DNA from: Glycocaulis sp051859565
GTDB taxonomy: Bacteria > Pseudomonadota > Alphaproteobacteria > Caulobacterales > Maricaulaceae
NCBI RefSeq assembly: GCF_051859565.1
Contig: NZ_JBHYFK010000004.1
Span: forward strand, 186,001 to 250,000
Reading direction: 5' to 3'
DNA: 64,000 nt
Shown here: in pieces, positions 18,633-27,707 of the stretch
Position numbering within the stretch: the stretch's first letter is position 1
Layout of the letters: every line of letters starts with the position of its first letter
Position numbers and translations under genes: made by a program
Notes under the pieces: model-generated
Seen by the model: only the letters and a program-made list of their open reading frames with translations
What the model was told of the DNA's origin: nothing
Databases searched by the model: none

Positions 18633-18998
18633 CTACTCCCAGTCCAGGGCGCCCTTGCGCCACTCATAGAGGAACCCGACGGTCAGCACGCCGAGAAACA
18701 CCATCATCGACCAGAAGGCGAAGATATTCCCCTCGAAGATCGGGAAAATCCACGGGAACAGGAATGCCACTTCCAGATCGAAAATGATAAAGAGGATTGC
18801 CACCAGGTAGAAGCGGACGTCGAACTTCATCCGCGCGTCCTCGAAGGCGTTGAAGCCGCACTCGTAGGTCGAGACCTTTTCCGGGTCCGGATCCGACGGC
18901 GCCAGCACGGCAGCCGCCACGATGAAGCCGATCCCCATTGCCAGTGCGATGGCAAAGAAGATCAGAACGGGAAGGTATTCCAGAAGTACCGCGTCCAT
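18633..18998 (-). CDS. nuoA: NADH-quinone oxidoreductase subunit A
   Basis: First gene of the complex I operon. It encodes a 121-residue, three-helix membrane subunit. The conserved loop KVSTYECGFNAFEDARMKFDVRFY contains the conserved ECG cysteine that sits near the quinone site. Length and order match the family. Confidence 0.96.
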   Translation of the reverse strand: MDAVLLEYLPVLIFFAIALAMGIGFIVAAAVLAPSDPDPEKVSTYECGFNAFEDARMKFDVRFYLVAILFIIFDLEVAFLFPWIFPIFEGNIFAFWSMMVFLGVLTVGFLYEWRKGALDWE

Positions 18999-19332
18999 TG
19001 TCCGCCCTGGCGTAGCTGATCAGCCCCGGATAGCCGGAACGCAGCCCTGCCGCGCCCAGCCGTTGCACAAGCCCCTGACAGAAGAACAGCCCTCCTGTCA
19101 ATTTCGGCGGAAGCTAGTGCGCACCGCCCCCGCCCGCAAGCCATATGCAACACCAATTGAAGCGCATATTGCCGCTGCAAGCACCTGTTTTTGCGAGCCA
19201 TTCTCATCTAGTGGGCCCAAACTCAGTCCCGGTTCATCTAAGCGACGGAAAATAGGCTGTCATTGCGTTGGACCTTATGAACCTGTTCCGGCTAGAGCGG
19301 AGCCCACACCATTGGCGCGAGCAAAAGCAGAT
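18999..19332. promoter_or_regulatory. Divergent intergenic region between nuoA and the macA-like gene
   Basis: About 330 bases without a gene separate the leftward nuo operon from the rightward export operon. On the minus strand ATGACA (19258-19263) and TTAGAT (19236-19241), 16 bases apart, could be the nuo promoter. This would give a leader of about 230 bases. Inside that leader TGACAG (19076-19081) and CTGTCA (19095-19100) form a 6-bp inverted repeat. The rest shows nothing recognisable. Confidence 0.35.
19268..19298 (+). promoter_or_regulatory. Possible promoter of the macA-like operon
   Basis: TTGGAC (19268-19273) is followed after 17 bases by GCTAGAGC (19291-19298). The latter resembles the GCTANAWC minus-10 element of Caulobacter housekeeping promoters. 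It ends 34 bases before the chosen ATG and supports a start at 19333 rather than further upstream. The spacing is slightly long. Confidence 0.4.
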
Positions 19333-20820
19333 ATGAAAAAATTCCTCCTCCCCGGCATCGCCGTCATCATTGCCGCGCTGGCGGCGTACTGGGCATGGCA
19401 GTCGTTTTCATCACCCGGCGAAGGCAGCCTGCAGGTCGAGACGGACCGGATCGCCCCGCGCGACCTGTCACGTCAGGTTGCCTCTACTGGCTCAATCGCG
19501 CCGCTGATCACGGTGGAGGTTGGCTCCCAGCTTTCCGGCCAGATCCTCGAACTGATGGCAGACTTTAATGATGAGGTAGCCGCCGGACAGATCATCGCCC
19601 GTCTGGATCCGCAGACCTTCGAGACCCGCGTGCGCGAGGCGCAGGCCAGCGTGGAGGTGGCGCAGTCACAGGTTTCGGTCAGTCAGGCCAATCTGACCCG
19701 TGCGCGCGCCGAGGCGCGTGAAGCGCAGCGCGCCTTCGAGCGGGCGAGCGAGTTGGTTGAACGCGGAACCTTCTCACGCGTCCAGTTCGATACTGCCGAG
19801 ACCGCGCGCGATTCTGCGGCAGCCAACGTTCAGGTAGCCGAAGCCAATCTCAGGAATGCCCGGGCCACGCTCGACCAGCGCGAGGCCAGCCTGGAAAGTG
19901 CGCAGGTTGATCTCGACCGCGCCACCATCCGATCGCCCATTGACGGCGTGGTTATCGACCGGCAGGTCGATGTCGGCCAGACGGTGGCCGCCAGCCTGAA
20001 TGCGCCGGTTCTCTTCATCATCGCGCGCGATCTTTCACGCATCCAGATCGAGGCGCGGGTGGACGAATCCGATATCGGCCAGATCGCCGTGGGCCAGCCT
20101 GTCACCTTCGAGGTTGATGCTTTCCGGGAACGTGAATTCTCTGGTGAAGTGCGTCAGGTCCGGCTTGCCGCCATCGCCGAGCAGAACGTGGTCACCTACA
20201 CGGTCGTCATCGAAGCCGACAATCCCGGCCAGCGCCTGCTGCCGGGCATGACGGCCAATGTGAACATCATCACCGGCGATGTTGCGGGCGCGCTCACCGT
20301 TCCGGCGACAGCCCTGCGCTTCCAGCCTCGCGGCGCAGCCGAAAGCCTTGTTGCGCCGGACGCCGCAGCCAGCACTCCTGCCCAGAGAGGTGGCGGCAAT
20401 GCCATGATGGCCCGCCTGCTGGATCCGCTGGAGCTGCCTGATGACCGGCGGGCGCGGGCCGAGCAGGCCCTGCAATCGGCGTTTGAAAACATGCGCCGCA
20501 GCGGCCCTCCGGGCATGGGCGGCGGTGGTGGCGGTGGCAACATGCAGGCCATGTTGCAGCGCGCGCTCGGCGATGTCCTGACACCGGAGGAAATGACGCG
20601 TCTGAACGCGATGATGGCCGATGGTGCCCGGCGCAGTGGCGGGCGTCAGGGTGCGCGCGAGGAAGTTCAGCGCGGCACGATCTGGATACAGCGTGCTGAC
20701 GGCCGGCTAGAGCCGCGCCCGGTGCGGGTCGGCCTGTCAGATGGCCAGTACACACAAGTCATGGGCGAAAATATCAGCGAAGGTGAGCGTGTCGTGGTGC
20801 GCGTGCGTGAGGTCCGCTGA
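19333..20820 (+). CDS. MacA-like periplasmic adaptor (HlyD/RND-type) with C-terminal insertion
   Basis: Membrane-fusion protein linking an inner-membrane ABC exporter to an outer-membrane channel. The start ATG 19333 gives an N-terminal anchor helix (MKKFLLPGIAVIIAALAAYW), then the lipoyl/barrel half and a long coiled-coil hairpin at about residues 95-195, rich in Q, A, R and E. The second lipoyl half contains IRSPIDGVVIDRQVDVGQTV. The frame is open further upstream, but the promoter and anchor favour this start. An unusual Gly/Met/Arg-rich insertion occupies about residues 334-447, before the last barrel strands. The stop overlaps the next gene (ATGA). No TolC gene is adjacent. Confidence 0.9.
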   Translation: MKKFLLPGIAVIIAALAAYWAWQSFSSPGEGSLQVETDRIAPRDLSRQVASTGSIAPLITVEVGSQLSGQILELMADFNDEVAAGQIIARLDPQTFETRVREAQASVEVAQSQVSVSQANLTRARAEAREAQRAFERASELVERGTFSRVQFDTAETARDSAAANVQVAEANLRNARATLDQREASLESAQVDLDRATIRSPIDGVVIDRQVDVGQTVAASLNAPVLFIIARDLSRIQIEARVDESDIGQIAVGQPVTFEVDAFREREFSGEVRQVRLAAIAEQNVVTYTVVIEADNPGQRLLPGMTANVNIITGDVAGALTVPATALRFQPRGAAESLVAPDAAASTPAQRGGGNAMMARLLDPLELPDDRRARAEQALQSAFENMRRSGPPGMGGGGGGGNMQAMLQRALGDVLTPEEMTRLNAMMADGARRSGGRQGAREEVQRGTIWIQRADGRLEPRPVRVGLSDGQYTQVMGENISEGERVVVRVREVR

Positions 20821-21509
20821 TGACGGATAGCGCTACGCTGATCAGGGCGCGCCAGCTATCGCGCGTTTACCAGCTGGGCGGCGGCGACGTTCATGCCCTG
20901 CGCGGGGTGGACTGCGACATTGCCGAAGGCGGCTATGTCGCCGTGATGGGCGCGTCCGGCTCGGGCAAATCCACCTTCATGAACATGCTCGGCGCACTCG
21001 ACACGCCTACCAGCGGCGAGCTGACCATTGCCGGTCAGTCCCTCCTGAACCGCACAGCCGATGAACTGGCGGCGTTCCGCAACCAGACCGTCGGCTTCGT
21101 GTTCCAGCAGTTCAACCTGCTGCCGCGCACTACGGCGCTGGATAATGTCGCCCTGCCCCTGCTCTATCGCGGCATGCCAGCCTCAGAGCGGCGTCAACGC
21201 GCGGCGGCATGTCTGGAGATGGTGGGGCTGGGTGACCGTATGGATCACCACCCGTCCCAGCTGTCGGGCGGCCAGCAGCAGCGCGTAGCCATCGCCCGCG
21301 CCCTCTCCAATGAGCCGCGCATCCTGCTTGCCGACGAGCCTACGGGCGCCCTCGATTCAAAGACGTCCGACGATGTGATGGACATTTTCGACCAGCTGAA
21401 TGCATCCGGCATCACCCTCATCCTCGTGACGCACGAGCCTGATGTGGGCGCGCGCGCGCGCCGCCGCATCGTTTTCCGGGACGGCAGAATCGTGGAGGAC
21501 ACACAATGA
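20820..21509 (+). CDS. MacB-type ABC transporter ATP-binding protein
   Basis: A 229-residue ATPase of the LolD/MacB class that powers a mechanotransmission exporter. Walker A GASGSGKS is at residues 44-51, the ABC signature LSGGQ at 148-152 and Walker B ILLADE at 168-173, with the D-loop/H-loop (GALDSKT, LVTHEP) following. The ATG overlaps the stop of the adaptor gene. It is separate from the permease, whereas E. coli MacB is a fusion. Confidence 0.95.
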   Translation: MTDSATLIRARQLSRVYQLGGGDVHALRGVDCDIAEGGYVAVMGASGSGKSTFMNMLGALDTPTSGELTIAGQSLLNRTADELAAFRNQTVGFVFQQFNLLPRTTALDNVALPLLYRGMPASERRQRAAACLEMVGLGDRMDHHPSQLSGGQQQRVAIARALSNEPRILLADEPTGALDSKTSDDVMDIFDQLNASGITLILVTHEPDVGARARRRIVFRDGRIVEDTQ

Positions 21510-22744
21510 ACTTCACCGCAGCGATAACCGTCGCGCTGACCGCACTGAGAGTAAACGCTCTGCGCAGCTTCCTGGCCATGCTTGGCGTTATCATCGGCGT
21601 CGGCTCGGTCATTGTGATGATCTCGATTTCCCAGGGCGCCAAAGCCGCCGTCGATGCGCAGATCAGCGCACTGGGCGCAAACTCGCTGCAGGTCCGCCCT
21701 GGCTCCTCCTTCCGGGGCGGGGTGCGCGGCGGTTCGGGGTCCGGCACGCCGTTGAGCGATGAGGATGTCGAGGCTCTGCGCGAGAACGTGCCTTATGTGA
21801 TTGCAGCAGCCGGCATCATCCAGCAACGCGGTCTGACCGCCGTGGTCGACGGCGTGAACTGGTCCACCGAAGTGGCCGGCACGCACCCGGACTATTTCAT
21901 CGTTCGTGAGTGGGCCGTCGTGGAAGGACGCGCCTTCACCGTGCCCGAGCTTGATGGCGCCGCCCGTGTTGCCGTGATCGGGCGCACCGTAGCCAACGAA
22001 CTGTTTCCAGCTGGCGGCGCCACCGGCGCTGCCGTACGCATCAATGGCGTCCCGCTCGAAGTGGTCGGCGTACTCGCCGAGCGCGGCCAGTCCAGCTGGG
22101 GTCAGGACCAGGATGACGTGATTTTTGTTCCGGCAACGACCATGCGCGGCCGCCTGGGCGGGCTTTCCGCAGCCGGGGTACGCAATCCCGTCCAGTCTAT
22201 CTGGCTGGGCATTGACCGCGCGCGCAACATGGACGCCGCCACCGAAGAGATCACCGACCTGATGCGCGTGCGCCGCAATATCCGCGTCGGCGGTACGGAC
22301 GATTTTGCGGTCGTGAACTTCGCGGAATTTCTGCGCGCCCGCAACGAGACCGAAAGCCAGCTGGGTCTGCTACTCGCCGCGACCGCTGTGATCTCGCTCG
22401 TCGTTGGCGGGATTGGCATCATGAACATCATGCTGGTTTCCGTGACCGAGCGCACCCGCGAGATTGGCCTGCGCCTGGCCATCGGCGCCAAGCAGGCCGA
22501 TATTCGCAACCAGTTCCTCATCGAGGCAGTCGTGCTGTGCGTGGCTGGCGGGCTCGTCGGCATGGCAGGCGGCGCTATCGGCGCGCTTGTCGTGGAATCG
22601 ATGGGACAATTCCCCGTCTCGATTGAGCCCACGATCGCCTTTGTCGCCATCGGCGCCGCTGCCGGGGTGGGCATATTGTTCGGCTTCTATCCGGCACACC
22701 GGGCCAGCCAGCTAAACCCGATCGAGGCGCTGAGATACGAATAA
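21506..22744 (+). CDS. MacB-like ABC transporter permease (FtsX domain)
   Basis: A 412-residue permease with an N-terminal helix (residues about 17-40), a large periplasmic MacB-PCD domain, and three C-terminal helices of the FtsX domain. The segment VVGGIGIMNIMLVSVTERTREIGLRLAIGAK is diagnostic for this family. It overlaps the ATPase stop by 4 bases, so the three genes form one operon. It probably exports a peptide, lipid or drug; the substrate cannot be inferred. Confidence 0.94.
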   Translation: MNFTAAITVALTALRVNALRSFLAMLGVIIGVGSVIVMISISQGAKAAVDAQISALGANSLQVRPGSSFRGGVRGGSGSGTPLSDEDVEALRENVPYVIAAAGIIQQRGLTAVVDGVNWSTEVAGTHPDYFIVREWAVVEGRAFTVPELDGAARVAVIGRTVANELFPAGGATGAAVRINGVPLEVVGVLAERGQSSWGQDQDDVIFVPATTMRGRLGGLSAAGVRNPVQSIWLGIDRARNMDAATEEITDLMRVRRNIRVGGTDDFAVVNFAEFLRARNETESQLGLLLAATAVISLVVGGIGIMNIMLVSVTERTREIGLRLAIGAKQADIRNQFLIEAVVLCVAGGLVGMAGGAIGALVVESMGQFPVSIEPTIAFVAIGAAAGVGILFGFYPAHRASQLNPIEALRYE

Positions 22745-22764
22745 GGGATATCCGGCGCGCGGCC

Positions 22765-23439
22765 TCAGATGACCGTCTCGTCCTTTTCGCCTGCAGGGTG
22801 TCCCCTTGTAGGCATGGACAGCAATTCGGGCAGAACATCGTCGCGGAACACGTCATGCAGGCGGCGCAGCTCTCCGGCCGGATCCTCATGCTCGTCAACG
22901 CGGATATCCCATAGCGGGTATTCCTCGGTAGAAACGATCAGAAGATTGGCCGAGCGTTCACCCTTGCGATCGCCCCCGGCTGCCTCGCCCGCCTCCACCG
23001 CGCGGATCAGGCGCTCATCAAATGGTGCATCGCAACTGCCTTGATACGCCTCTGCCATGGCCTCCAGCACGTGCGGACCCGCCAGCCGGTTGCCCTGCAC
23101 CGAAAAGTCCACCCGCTCCAGCGCCCCTGCGTAGGCGATGCAGTCTGCGCCAGTCCATGTCACTGCAGGTCCGGTGGCCCCAATTACCGCCAGCTGCCGC
23201 TCGTCCGCGCGCGGATCAGCGCAAATCAGACGCTGCAACGCTTCAGCGGCATCAACCCCCTTCCGCAGCAATTCCATGGCATCGATCCCCAGATACGGAT
23301 TGACCTTGGCTTGCGTCGCAGCCGCGCCGGCACCCGGCCAGGCATGGCTAAGCAGCTTGCCGACGGCTGGCATTTCCGTCAGTGCCGCCACGCCAAACAA
23401 TTGGCCGCATGAAGAACGCGCAACGATGGAAAATGTCAT
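22765..23439 (-). CDS. DUF1028 family protein (putative Ntn-hydrolase-like)
   Basis: The 224-residue protein begins MTFSIVARSSCGQLFGVAALTEMPAVG and contains TQAKVNPYLG and the WTGADC segment, characteristic of the DUF1028 family. That family has an Ntn-hydrolase-like fold and unknown reaction. It continues with QGNRLAGPHVLEAM and a C-terminal SANLLIVSTEEYPLWDIRVDEHEDP. It is transcribed convergently with the export operon; 20 bases separate their ends. Confidence 0.85.
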   Translation of the reverse strand: MTFSIVARSSCGQLFGVAALTEMPAVGKLLSHAWPGAGAAATQAKVNPYLGIDAMELLRKGVDAAEALQRLICADPRADERQLAVIGATGPAVTWTGADCIAYAGALERVDFSVQGNRLAGPHVLEAMAEAYQGSCDAPFDERLIRAVEAGEAAGGDRKGERSANLLIVSTEEYPLWDIRVDEHEDPAGELRRLHDVFRDDVLPELLSMPTRGHPAGEKDETVI

Positions 23440-23656
23440 GACAGCTCCGGGCAGCGCAGATCAATGATAATGGCGGAGTCGGGGTTCCGCCTTGCTTAGC
23501 CCCCACAACGTTATGTCAGGGCGGACGTTCCGCTTCGAGGTGGGGATCATTCTGTCCGTAGACGCATGGGTCACAAAACAACGGGCGGTTTCATAAAACC
23601 ATCAAGACCGGCTGCTACCCCTCCTTGCACTCCAGTGACGAGAAAGGAGCGCCCAG

Positions 23657-25066
23657 ATGCGTTTTGTCGCCGCCACGGCCATGGCTCTCGGCCTTGCCAT
23701 CTCCGCAAGCGCGGACGAACCACGCGCGCTACCCAACCCGCCAGCCCCCCATGCGCCGGGTGCTCCTTACGCTCCGGCGGGCGTTCCCGACCGCATCATT
23801 CTGACTGTGGGCGCCGATCCGGCCCGGTCCGTCGGCATTACCTATCGCACTGACACACGCCAGAGCCTTGGCCGGCTGGAACTGGTTCGTGCGGTGCCCG
23901 GCCCGGCACAGAACCCGCAGCGTCAGATACTCGAGGCTGAGACCCAGGCGCTGGAAACCGGGAACGGCATCGCCCACCATCATCGCTTCGCGCTCGACGG
24001 TCTGGAACCCGGCACCGCCTACAGCTACCGCGTTGAAGGTGCCTATGGCTGGACCGGATGGATCGATTTTCGCACCGCTGCAGACAGCGACGAGCCCTTC
24101 CAGCTCGTCTATCTGGGCGATGTGCAAAACTATATCGGCGAAGTTGGCCATCGCGTGATTACGCAGGCTATCCGGCACGCCTCCAACCCGGCTGTCATCA
24201 CCACGGCTGGCGATTTCGTATCCCAGCGCGCTGACATGGTCCACGACGATGAGTGGGGCCAGTGGTGGGACACTGGCACACTGCACTACGCCTCGATCCC
24301 TCACATCCCCGCCGCCGGCAATCACGAATACATTCCCGGCGAGATGCCAGATGGCAGCTCTGTTCGTGTGCTGGGACCGCACTGGCCGCTCCAGTTCGTC
24401 CTGCCGGAAAACGGTGTGCCGAGCGCGCAGGCAACCTCCTTCTATTCGGACTATCAGGGCGTGCGCTTCATCGTGCCGGATGTCACCGCCGTCCTGAGCC
24501 TTGGCCAGATGGAGGCCACTACTGACTGGATACGTGAAGTGGCCAGCGCCAGCGAAGCCAACTGGAACGTAGTGGTGATGCACCAGCCGCTCATCACCTG
24601 TGCGCGGCCCGAAAACACCGACCTGATCCACGAGTCCTGGCTGCCCATGTTTGAGGAGGTGGGCATCCATCTCGTCCTGCAGGGCCATGACCATTGCTAT
24701 GGCCGCTGGAGCAATGCCGATAATCCGCGCCGTCCGGGCGCCGAACCTGCCCCGCAGACGGGCCCGGTCAGTATCGTGACCGTTGTCGGCGGCAAGATGT
24801 ACGCGCTCAACGACCGTGTCGCCAATGAGGCGGATCGCTGGGGCGAAGGCACCCAGCTCTATCACCTGATCGACTTCTCGCGTGATGAGCTGGCCTACAC
24901 CGCCTACACCGCTCAAGGCACGCTCTATGACGCCTTCACGCTCACGCGCAGGGACGACGGCGCGGTATGGATCGCCGACGATCTGGCCAGCCTGCCGCCC
25001 GTGCGTGAATGCGTGGATGACGATACCGGCCCGGACGGCTTTGCCTGCACCTCACGGGAGAAGTAA
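23657..25066 (+). CDS. Secreted purple-acid-phosphatase-like metallophosphoesterase
   Basis: Extracytoplasmic phosphoesterase of 469 residues with a Sec signal peptide (MRFVAATAMALGLAISASADEP). An N-terminal fibronectin-like domain precedes the dinuclear metal core. The metal motifs occur in the proper order: GDVQNY (D155), AGDFV, GNHEY, VMHQP and GHDHCY. A strong AAAGGAG lies 7 bases before the ATG. It stands alone between a DUF1028 gene and a terminator. The likely role is release of phosphate from organic phosphate in the periplasm; the substrate is unknown. Confidence 0.9.
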   Translation: MRFVAATAMALGLAISASADEPRALPNPPAPHAPGAPYAPAGVPDRIILTVGADPARSVGITYRTDTRQSLGRLELVRAVPGPAQNPQRQILEAETQALETGNGIAHHHRFALDGLEPGTAYSYRVEGAYGWTGWIDFRTAADSDEPFQLVYLGDVQNYIGEVGHRVITQAIRHASNPAVITTAGDFVSQRADMVHDDEWGQWWDTGTLHYASIPHIPAAGNHEYIPGEMPDGSSVRVLGPHWPLQFVLPENGVPSAQATSFYSDYQGVRFIVPDVTAVLSLGQMEATTDWIREVASASEANWNVVVMHQPLITCARPENTDLIHESWLPMFEEVGIHLVLQGHDHCYGRWSNADNPRRPGAEPAPQTGPVSIVTVVGGKMYALNDRVANEADRWGEGTQLYHLIDFSRDELAYTAYTAQGTLYDAFTLTRRDDGAVWIADDLASLPPVRECVDDDTGPDGFACTSREK

Positions 25067-25093
25067 CCCCCGGCAATATGCAGCCCTTAACGC

Positions 25094-25125
25094 AAAAAGG
25101 CCGCTCCTGAGGGAGCGGCCTTTTT
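25094..25125. terminator. Bidirectional intrinsic terminator
   Basis: A perfect 14-bp stem (AAAAAGGCCGCTCC with GGAGCGGCCTTTTT) and a TGAG loop. The A- and T-runs serve transcription from both sides: the phosphatase gene on the left and tRNA-Asp on the right. Confidence 0.93.
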
Positions 25126-25147
25126 GGGTATCTCTCTTGTGAAGAAG

Positions 25148-25224
25148 TGGCGCGAGTGACGGGGCTCGAACCCGCGACCTCCGGCGTGACAGGCCGGCAC
25201 TCTAACCAACTGAGCTACACCCGC
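25148..25224 (-). tRNA. tRNA-Asp (GTC)
   Basis: The reverse strand folds as a full cloverleaf beginning GCGGGTGTAGC and ending with an encoded CCA. The acceptor stem is 7 bp with one G-U pair. The anticodon stem-loop CCGGC-CTGTCAC-GCCGG gives anticodon GTC, and the T-arm is GCGGG-TTCGAGC-CCCGT. Confidence 0.97.
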
Positions 25225-25266
25225 TTGGCACTTCTTCTCCGGGGCTGGCCCCGAACGAGATGGGTT

Positions 25267-25294
25267 ACTTAATCGGCGTGTTCTGGCCGGTCAA
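25267..25294 (-). promoter_or_regulatory. Probable promoter of tRNA-Asp
   Basis: On the minus strand TTGACC (25289-25294) and TTAAGT (25267-25272) are 16 bases apart. The predicted start would leave a leader of some 35 bases before the tRNA. Confidence 0.45.
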
Positions 25295-25340
25295 GCCGGT
25301 TCGATCAGGCCGTAGTGAGGAAATACACAGCCATCCGCCC

Positions 25341-27581
25341 CTAGCCGGAATAATAGCTGCGATAGTTCTTGTAGTAGTAGGACGAACCTTCATACCCGTA
25401 GCGGGCCTGCGCGTTCATATCGACCTGCGCAAGCGCCACGCCCAGGACATTCGCCTTCACGTCGCGCAGCGTATCAAGAGCGCTGGCGGCCGCCTCGCGC
25501 GGCGTCGTCTTCCATTTGACGTTCATCACAACGGCATCCGCCTTGGCCGCGATGGCACGCGTGTCGGTAACGGCCAGTACCGGCGCAGTGTCTATCAGCA
25601 CGAGATCATAACGTTCGCGCAGCACAGTCATGAGCGATTTGAAGGCATCGGAGTTGAACACGTCACGCGGTGTGAACTGCGATTCGACCACTGGCAGGAT
25701 CTGCAATCCCTGTTCGGCATCGTCGACCAGCACTTCTTCAAGCGTGCAATCGCCGGACAATACTTCCAGCAGCCCCTTGCTGGCCTGAGGCGCGGCGGCC
25801 TTGGTCAGCAGGCGGCGGCGCAGATCGCAGTCCATTATCAGCGTGCGTGAGCCCGACATCGCCGATATCCGCCCGAGGGAATAGGTGGTCGTTGTCTTGC
25901 CCTCACCCGGCAGGGCGGACGTTATCGCGACAATCTTGTGAACGGTATCGATGTTGGAAAGCAGAATGGCTGAACGGATCACACGGAAGGATTCCGCAAT
26001 TCCCGAGAGCGGATTTTCGCGGACATAGTCGTAAGGCTGATCGTCTTTGCCGGATCGCTTCTGGCCGAACCGCCCCTGAGTGAGCATCGGCACGGACGCA
26101 ATATGTGCCGCGCCCAGCTCGCGTTCGACATCGGCCTCGGTGCGCACGCCATTATCAAACACTTCCAGCAGCACGATCGCCCCGGCGCCGGCCATGCCGG
26201 CCAGTATGAGGCCCAGAGCGAGATTGAGCAGCCAGCTGGGCGCACTTGGCTGCAGCGGAACCGGCGCACGTGCCACGATGCGCGCATCCGCTGTGGCAAG
26301 ATCGTCCTGCTCGCTCGTCTGGCGGAAGCGGTTCAGAAAGGATTCGAATAAAGTGCGTGAGGCTTCCGCCTCCCGCTCAAGCTCGCGCAGCCGCACCAGA
26401 GCCCGGTTATTCGTTACCAGCTCATCGCGGAAACCCGACAGTGTGTTCTGAAGGGAGGCCACCCGTTGCCGGGCCACATTCACTTCTGTTTCCAGCCCGG
26501 CGACGATACGTTGGATTTCGCGGCTGATCTGCTCTTCCAGATCGGCAACCTCGCGCTCCACAGCCAGGAATTCCGGGTGACGCGGACCATAGCGCGAGGC
26601 CAGATCGCTGCGGCGGCGGCTGGTCTCGGTCTGCTGCGCACGCAAAGCGCGGATGGTTTCAGAGCGCAGCACCTCACCAATCGTATCAAGCGATGCACCA
26701 CGCTGGAGCTGTGTCTGGACACTGCGAAGGGACGATTCAGCGGCCGACAGCTCGGCGCGCTGAATGGCCAGCTGCGCATTAAGGTCCGAAATCTGCTGCT
26801 CGGTCAGATTACTGCCGCCAGCATCCAGCAAGCCGTGCTCTGCGCGGTAAAGCTCTACAGCCTGCTCGGCCGTACGAACCTCTTCCCGCAGAACATCCAG
26901 CCGGTCATTCAGCCAGGTATTGGCCCGCTCCGTCGCGTCAAACTTTGCTTCCAGCTGCGACAGGAGATAGAGATCAGCGAACGCATTGGCGATGCGCGCC
27001 GCCTTGGCCGGATTCTCCGAGCGAAATCCGATCGATATGACATAGGTCATGCCCGAGCGGCGCGCGGTGAGCCGGTCGAGGACCGCCGAGGTCACCGCCT
27101 CCAGCGTACGCTGGTCGTCATCAATGCCGGCATGCGCCACCTGGGATGGTACGAGCGCCGACAGAAAGCCGCGAAGCCCCGCCACAATGGCGCCCAGTCC
27201 GGACGGTTCACGCAGGCTGCTATTGAGCTCAGGGTCCGCCGTCAGATCGAGGCTGTTGATCACCGCAAGCGCCAGTGAACGGCTCTGAATGAGCTGAACC
27301 TCGGTGTCGAGCGCCTGCGCATCCGACCCCACCCCGGTCAGCACGGCCTCGATATCGATCACCTGGGACTGCCGCGGATCAATGATCACGCTGGCCGTCG
27401 CGGTATATTGCGGCGTCATCTGCATCGTCACGATGACGGTCAGGGCGAACACAGCAAACGCGACAGCGGCGAAAACCGGGAGCCGCCGGCGGAATATCCG
27501 CCACAGCTGGCGCAGATCGACCAGTTCGTCTTCAGCGGGCTGTTCGGCATACACCTGCGGCTCGCTTCGATTATACGCCAT
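25341..27581 (-). CDS. Wzz/BY-kinase: polysaccharide co-polymerase tyrosine autokinase
   Basis: Inner-membrane protein that sets chain length and drives export of a polysaccharide (Wzc/ExoP class), 746 residues. A Wzz domain with its first transmembrane helix lies around residues 35-58. Long coiled coils follow, then a second helix (about 448-473, NLALGLILAGMAGAGAIVLL). The cytoplasmic kinase has Walker A (LPGEGKTTT), Walker A' (LIMDCDLRRR) and Walker B (LVLIDTAPV). The last 19 residues contain eight tyrosines, the usual autophosphorylation cluster. It is the last gene of a three-gene minus-strand group with the barrel and the Ala-rich protein. Confidence 0.95.
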   Translation of the reverse strand: MAYNRSEPQVYAEQPAEDELVDLRQLWRIFRRRLPVFAAVAFAVFALTVIVTMQMTPQYTATASVIIDPRQSQVIDIEAVLTGVGSDAQALDTEVQLIQSRSLALAVINSLDLTADPELNSSLREPSGLGAIVAGLRGFLSALVPSQVAHAGIDDDQRTLEAVTSAVLDRLTARRSGMTYVISIGFRSENPAKAARIANAFADLYLLSQLEAKFDATERANTWLNDRLDVLREEVRTAEQAVELYRAEHGLLDAGGSNLTEQQISDLNAQLAIQRAELSAAESSLRSVQTQLQRGASLDTIGEVLRSETIRALRAQQTETSRRRSDLASRYGPRHPEFLAVEREVADLEEQISREIQRIVAGLETEVNVARQRVASLQNTLSGFRDELVTNNRALVRLRELEREAEASRTLFESFLNRFRQTSEQDDLATADARIVARAPVPLQPSAPSWLLNLALGLILAGMAGAGAIVLLEVFDNGVRTEADVERELGAAHIASVPMLTQGRFGQKRSGKDDQPYDYVRENPLSGIAESFRVIRSAILLSNIDTVHKIVAITSALPGEGKTTTTYSLGRISAMSGSRTLIMDCDLRRRLLTKAAAPQASKGLLEVLSGDCTLEEVLVDDAEQGLQILPVVESQFTPRDVFNSDAFKSLMTVLRERYDLVLIDTAPVLAVTDTRAIAAKADAVVMNVKWKTTPREAAASALDTLRDVKANVLGVALAQVDMNAQARYGYEGSSYYYKNYRSYYSG

Positions 27582-27707
27582 GATTACCCCGGATTTTCTT
27601 TACGCGGCCATGCGGACACGCCCTCACCAGCGAAGTGCCGTCAGCTGCCAGAACTGTCAACTGGAAAGCAAATTCAGGGCCAGCGCGGGCCGCATCCGGT
27701 GTTGGCC

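Noticed and set aside
18922..19332. Upstream extension of the MacA-like reading frame
   Set aside because: It overlaps nuoA on the other strand and has no ribosome site. The promoter-like element at 19268-19298 and the membrane anchor support the start at 19333.
23729..24916. 395-codon open frame on the minus strand
   Set aside because: Antisense to the purple-acid-phosphatase-like gene, whose metal motifs are all present in order.
25094..25125. Inverted repeat considered as a dispersed REP element or attachment site
   Set aside because: The A- and T-runs around a strong stem fit a bidirectional terminator. The adjacent tRNA-Asp has no integrase gene or direct repeat nearby.
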